Assembly: GCF_001007995.1 (NCBI RefSeq)
Contig: NZ_CP011389.1
Coordinates: 186,001-250,000 of the forward strand
Direction of reading: 5' to 3'
Source of the DNA: Deinococcus soli (ex Cha et al. 2016)
Lineage (GTDB): Bacteria; Deinococcota; Deinococci; Deinococcales; Deinococcaceae
DNA: 64,000 nt
Position numbers and translations under genes: made by a program. Positions 59,950 through 64,000 of this stretch are shown in pieces. The notes beneath the pieces are model-generated. The model was not told where the DNA came from. It saw nothing but the letters and a program-made list of their open reading frames with translations, and searched no databases. The number at the start of each line of letters is the position of its first letter. Position 1 is the stretch's first letter.

Positions 59950-60483
59950 TCAGAACGGGAAGAAGATGAGTTCCCCCAGCGTCTGTGGGGACGTCGCGTA
60001 GAGGCTGTCGGCCTGGGGCTTGCGGTAGTGCAGGTGGTCCACGCCGCCCAGCGGCCCGATCTGGCATTCGGGGCCCAGACCAGAGGTCTGCTCCGCGCAT
60101 GTCACCTCGTGCGGGGTGCCGTCCAGCGTGCGGAAGGTCCCCGTGCGCAGCTGCGCGACCGGGAAGATGTTCGCGCGGGCGAACGCCGCCTGCAGGGCCG
60201 CGTCCCTCCGGAAGGCGGTCAGGGTGGTGCCCCGCCCGGCCAGGAAGCGCGTGAGGGCCTCCTCGCGCTCGGTGTCCCCGGTGTTGGGCAGCAGGACGCT
60301 CACGGGGCCGCTGACGGCGGCCAGGGTGGGCTGCATGGCGCGGCACATAACGTCACTGCGGGCGCGGGCGCAGGACCGCACGTAGTCCCGCGCGTCCGTC
60401 GGGGAGTACAGGTCCAGGCCCTGCGGGTCGCACCCGGCCAGCAGCGGGAGCGTCAGGGCCAGGGGCAGCAGTCGGCGGGTCAT
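59950..60483 (-). CDS. Lipoprotein of unknown function
   Basis: A 177-residue lipoprotein with signal peptide and lipobox LLAGC (Cys at about 18). The mature protein has four further Cys residues (RSCARARSDVMCRA, TCAEQTSGLGPECQ), probably two disulfides. The central VSVLLPNTGDTEREEALTRF and DAALQAAFARANIFP have a faint FAS1-like look but no convincing match. TACCCT lies 5 nt before the ATG. It lies 16 nt downstream of nothing on its strand except the hydrolase gene stop, so the two may be cotranscribed. Confidence 0.7.
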   Translation of the reverse strand: MTRRLLPLALTLPLLAGCDPQGLDLYSPTDARDYVRSCARARSDVMCRAMQPTLAAVSGPVSVLLPNTGDTEREEALTRFLAGRGTTLTAFRRDAALQAAFARANIFPVAQLRTGTFRTLDGTPHEVTCAEQTSGLGPECQIGPLGGVDHLHYRKPQADSLYATSPQTLGELIFFPF

Positions 60484-60499
60484 GCCGCAGGGTACCGGG

Positions 60500-61297
60500 T
60501 CAGCGCAGTCCGGTCAGGTAGGTCTGGACGGCGTTCAGGATGTCGCCTTCCGCCTGCGCGCGGTTCACGTCCGGCTGCCCGTCGCCCCGCTGCGGGCCGT
60601 AGCGGCCGAAGAAGGCGTGCACCGCGCCGGGAATGACGGTCAGGGTGGTGCCCGCAGGCAGGCGGTCCAGGCCGCCGCGCACATCCTCGGGGGCGGCGAC
60701 GCCGTCACGCTCGGCCAGCAGGGACAGGACGGGCAGCGTCTGGTCCTTTAACGTCACGTTCCCGGCGGGGTACGCGGCCATCAGGATCAGGCCCGCGACC
60801 TTCCCGGGGTGCCGGGCGGCGTACTGCGCGGCCATCGCGCCGCCCAGCGAATGCCCGGCGATCACTACGCGCTTCCCGCCCCCGTACGCGCCGATGAGCG
60901 CGTCGGCGCGGCCGGCGGCCGTGACGGCCAGATCGAGCGGGAAGGCCGGGATGACTGTCTCGACGCCCTGATCGGCCAGGGCGCGGCCCAGCCACTCGTA
61001 CGCCTGCGGGCGCACCAGCCCGCCGGGGTAGAACACCAGCAGCGTCCGCGCCTCCCCGCCCGCCGGGCGAATGCGGATGACCGGGCCGCCCGCCTGTTCC
61101 AGTGTCACGCGGGCCTCCCGGCTCTGCCGGGAACTGACCGCGTCCTGGCCCAGCACCAGCGGCGGCCGCACCGCCACCTGCCGCGCCGTGGCGATCACGT
61201 ACCCGCCGAGCAGTGAAAGGCCCGCCACCAGCCACGTGCGGACGCGTGGTGAGAGGCGGGCGGGTCGGCGGGCGCGGACGGGTGGCTCGGAGGTCAC
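60500..61297 (-). CDS. Membrane-anchored alpha/beta hydrolase
   Basis: A 265-residue alpha/beta hydrolase with one N-terminal TM anchor (RVRTWLVAGLSLLGGYVIAT, about 22-41), so the catalytic domain should face the outside. The nucleophile elbow is IAGHSLGGAMAAQ, the acid Asp in LLAERDGVA and the His in PGAVHAFFGRYG. The pattern resembles dienelactone-hydrolase or lipase-like carboxylesterases. I start at GTG 61297 because TATGCT lies exactly 7 nt upstream; the ATG four codons earlier overlaps that box. Confidence 0.83.
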   Translation of the reverse strand: MTSEPPVRARRPARLSPRVRTWLVAGLSLLGGYVIATARQVAVRPPLVLGQDAVSSRQSREARVTLEQAGGPVIRIRPAGGEARTLLVFYPGGLVRPQAYEWLGRALADQGVETVIPAFPLDLAVTAAGRADALIGAYGGGKRVVIAGHSLGGAMAAQYAARHPGKVAGLILMAAYPAGNVTLKDQTLPVLSLLAERDGVAAPEDVRGGLDRLPAGTTLTVIPGAVHAFFGRYGPQRGDGQPDVNRAQAEGDILNAVQTYLTGLR

Positions 61298-61304
61298 ACC
61301 GGTC

Positions 61305-61310
61305 AGCATA
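61305..61310 (-). promoter_or_regulatory. Leaderless -10 box of the alpha/beta hydrolase gene
   Basis: TATGCT on the minus strand, 7 nt before GTG 61297. It moves the start 12 nt downstream of the longest frame. Confidence 0.6.
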
Positions 61311-61367
61311 GGAGGGTGGGATGCGGCGCGAGGGCAGCCGATCCCACAACCTCCCCCGGAGGCGGGG

Positions 61368-62720
<1,353 letters not shown>

Positions 62721-62810
62721 GCTGATCTTGTACCGCGTTCAAGGACGCCCGGACTGCGAGGACGCGCCCGGTTCCGCTTCACGTCACCTTCACGCACCCG
62801 CCCCGCGCCG

Positions 62811-62816
62811 TACGAT
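62811..62816 (+). promoter_or_regulatory. Leaderless -10 box of the unknown gene at 62.8 kb
   Basis: TACGAT, 6 nt before GTG 62823. Confidence 0.6.
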
Positions 62817-62822
62817 GCGGCC

Positions 62823-63341
62823 GTGCCCACCCCCGCCAGCGAACGCCCCACCCGGCCCCTCCCGCACCGACCGGCGGGGCACGTCGAACTGGCCCGCTAC
62901 TCCAGCCTGGGGCGGCTGTGGGCGCTGCTGGGCGGCGCGGCCCGCGCGGGGCGGCAGGTGACGCTGGTGCGCGGCGACAGCCCCGATCTGTGCCGCCGCC
63001 GCGTGAGCGGGTCCGTGCTGAGCGGCGCGGGGATCTTCCTGGACGTGCCCCGCACCGCGCGGCACCTGGAGGACGGCTTCGCGCCCCATCCGGCCCTCGT
63101 GGCGCTGCTCGCGGGGAACCCGGACCCGCTGCGCGCCGAACTGAACGCCCACTTCGAACTGCGGGTCGAGTTCACGCTGGCCCTGACCGCCGCGCGCGAC
63201 CTGATCTGCCGCCCCGAACTGCGCTTCGTGCCGATCGTGCCGGGCCTGAGTGACCTGCCGGGCGACCTGCCGCTGGAGGTCCGCCGCCTGGGCCGCGACG
63301 AACTGCACCTGCTCGTGCAGCGGGCCTGCGGACTGGCCTGA
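62823..63341 (+). CDS. Protein of unknown function
   Basis: A 172-residue cytosolic protein starting at GTG 62823, fixed by the TACGAT box 6 nt upstream; the frame stays open far upstream without other support. The N-terminal 40 residues are Pro/Arg-rich; the rest ([56 protein letters not shown]) looks helical. I recognise no family and no catalytic motif. Confidence 0.6.
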   Translation: MPTPASERPTRPLPHRPAGHVELARYSSLGRLWALLGGAARAGRQVTLVRGDSPDLCRRRVSGSVLSGAGIFLDVPRTARHLEDGFAPHPALVALLAGNPDPLRAELNAHFELRVEFTLALTAARDLICRPELRFVPIVPGLSDLPGDLPLEVRRLGRDELHLLVQRACGLA

Positions 63342-63422
63342 GCCGGGCACATCCACGGCACCAGACGCGGGCGCGGCGCACCCGGAAGACGGGGATGCGC
63401 CGCGCCCAGGGGAAAGGCGGGT

Positions 63423-63557
63423 CATACGGATTCCGTTTGTTTCGCTGACAATCCGGAACTTCACCGGATTGCCAGCTCCACGTCCGGAACCCGCTTTACT
63501 CCTTCTCGCATCCGCTCGGGTTGAAAGATTTTGCAAACCTTTCAACCGGAGTCCGTA

Positions 63558-63559
<2 letters not shown>
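63423..63559. mobile_element. MITE-like element abutting the pilT stop codon
   Basis: A 137-bp non-coding element. Terminal inverted repeats CATACGGATTCCG (63423-63435) and CGGAGTCCGTATC (63547-63559) agree at 11 of 13 positions. Inside are two hairpins: CAATCCGG/CCGGATTG (63449-63456, 63464-63471) and GGTTGAAAG/CTTTCAACC (63519-63527, 63539-63547). Its right end overlaps the pilT TGA. No target duplication is obvious. Confidence 0.6.

Positions 63560-64000
<441 letters not shown>

Overview
The window is a stretch of Deinococcus-type chromosome. The evidence is the very high GC content with strong GC3 bias, many genes preceded by a TANNNT box only 6-8 nt before the start codon (the leaderless-transcript architecture known from Deinococcus), and gene content typical of the genus: class II UvrA, UvrD, MsmX-type sugar ATPase, an archaic chaperone-usher cluster and PilT. 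I see no rRNA, tRNA, CRISPR array, complete prophage or complete IS element.

Layout. 1-6.5 kb: histidyl-tRNA synthetase, a small TIG lipoprotein, a diacylglycerol-kinase-like lipid kinase, a tyrosine recombinase divergent from a frameshifted HNH endonuclease, apolipoprotein N-acyltransferase and a phosphoesterase. 6.5-6.7 kb: an intergenic region with two large perfect hairpins. 6.7-15 kb: aminotransferase, HAD phosphatase, M19 dipeptidase, YjaZ-like protease, an orphan maltose-type binding protein with a LacI-family operator, then a coupled cluster NlpC/P60 - dipeptide epimerase - Gfo/Idh oxidoreductase that looks like cell-wall peptide recycling. 15-27 kb: histidine phosphatase, NmrA-like oxidoreductase with its Rrf2 regulator, sucCD, Xaa-Pro peptidase with a LysM-RlpA protein, YbjN, PepF, a SET-like sugar exporter and aspartate kinase.

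27-32.6 kb: an archaic (Csu-like) chaperone-usher pilus cluster (two subunit-like proteins, chaperone, usher, plus a small subunit-like gene on the opposite strand) behind a strong promoter with tandem upstream boxes, followed by a YceI protein. 32.7-36.9 kb: glycolytic genes gap-pgk-(double GNAT)-tpiA. 37-44.7 kb: an unusual two-TM channel, a large unknown secreted protein, acyl-CoA dehydrogenase, a small leaderless ORF, AcuI-type reductase, CorC-type transporter and cytidine deaminase. 44.9-49.3 kb: MsmX/UgpC-type ATPase, a polar amino-acid binding protein plus permease, and an AI-2E-family transporter. 49.4-59.9 kb: uvrD divergent from a cation-diffusion facilitator, the formate dehydrogenase set fdhF-DUF1641-fdhD, and class II uvrA. 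59.9-64 kb: a lipoprotein, an alpha/beta hydrolase, a second acyl-CoA dehydrogenase, an unknown protein, a MITE-like element and the 3' part of pilT, which runs off the window.

The most unusual things that existing families do not explain are: a ~46-bp AT-rich element present three times, always in the same orientation and always between convergent genes; the MITE-like element abutting the pilT stop; interleaved inverted repeats at 6.55 kb; a six-codon leaderless leader ORF coupled to the sugar exporter; and several well-formed orphan operators (upstream of malE, fdhF, the acyl-CoA dehydrogenase, the recombinase and the pilus operon).
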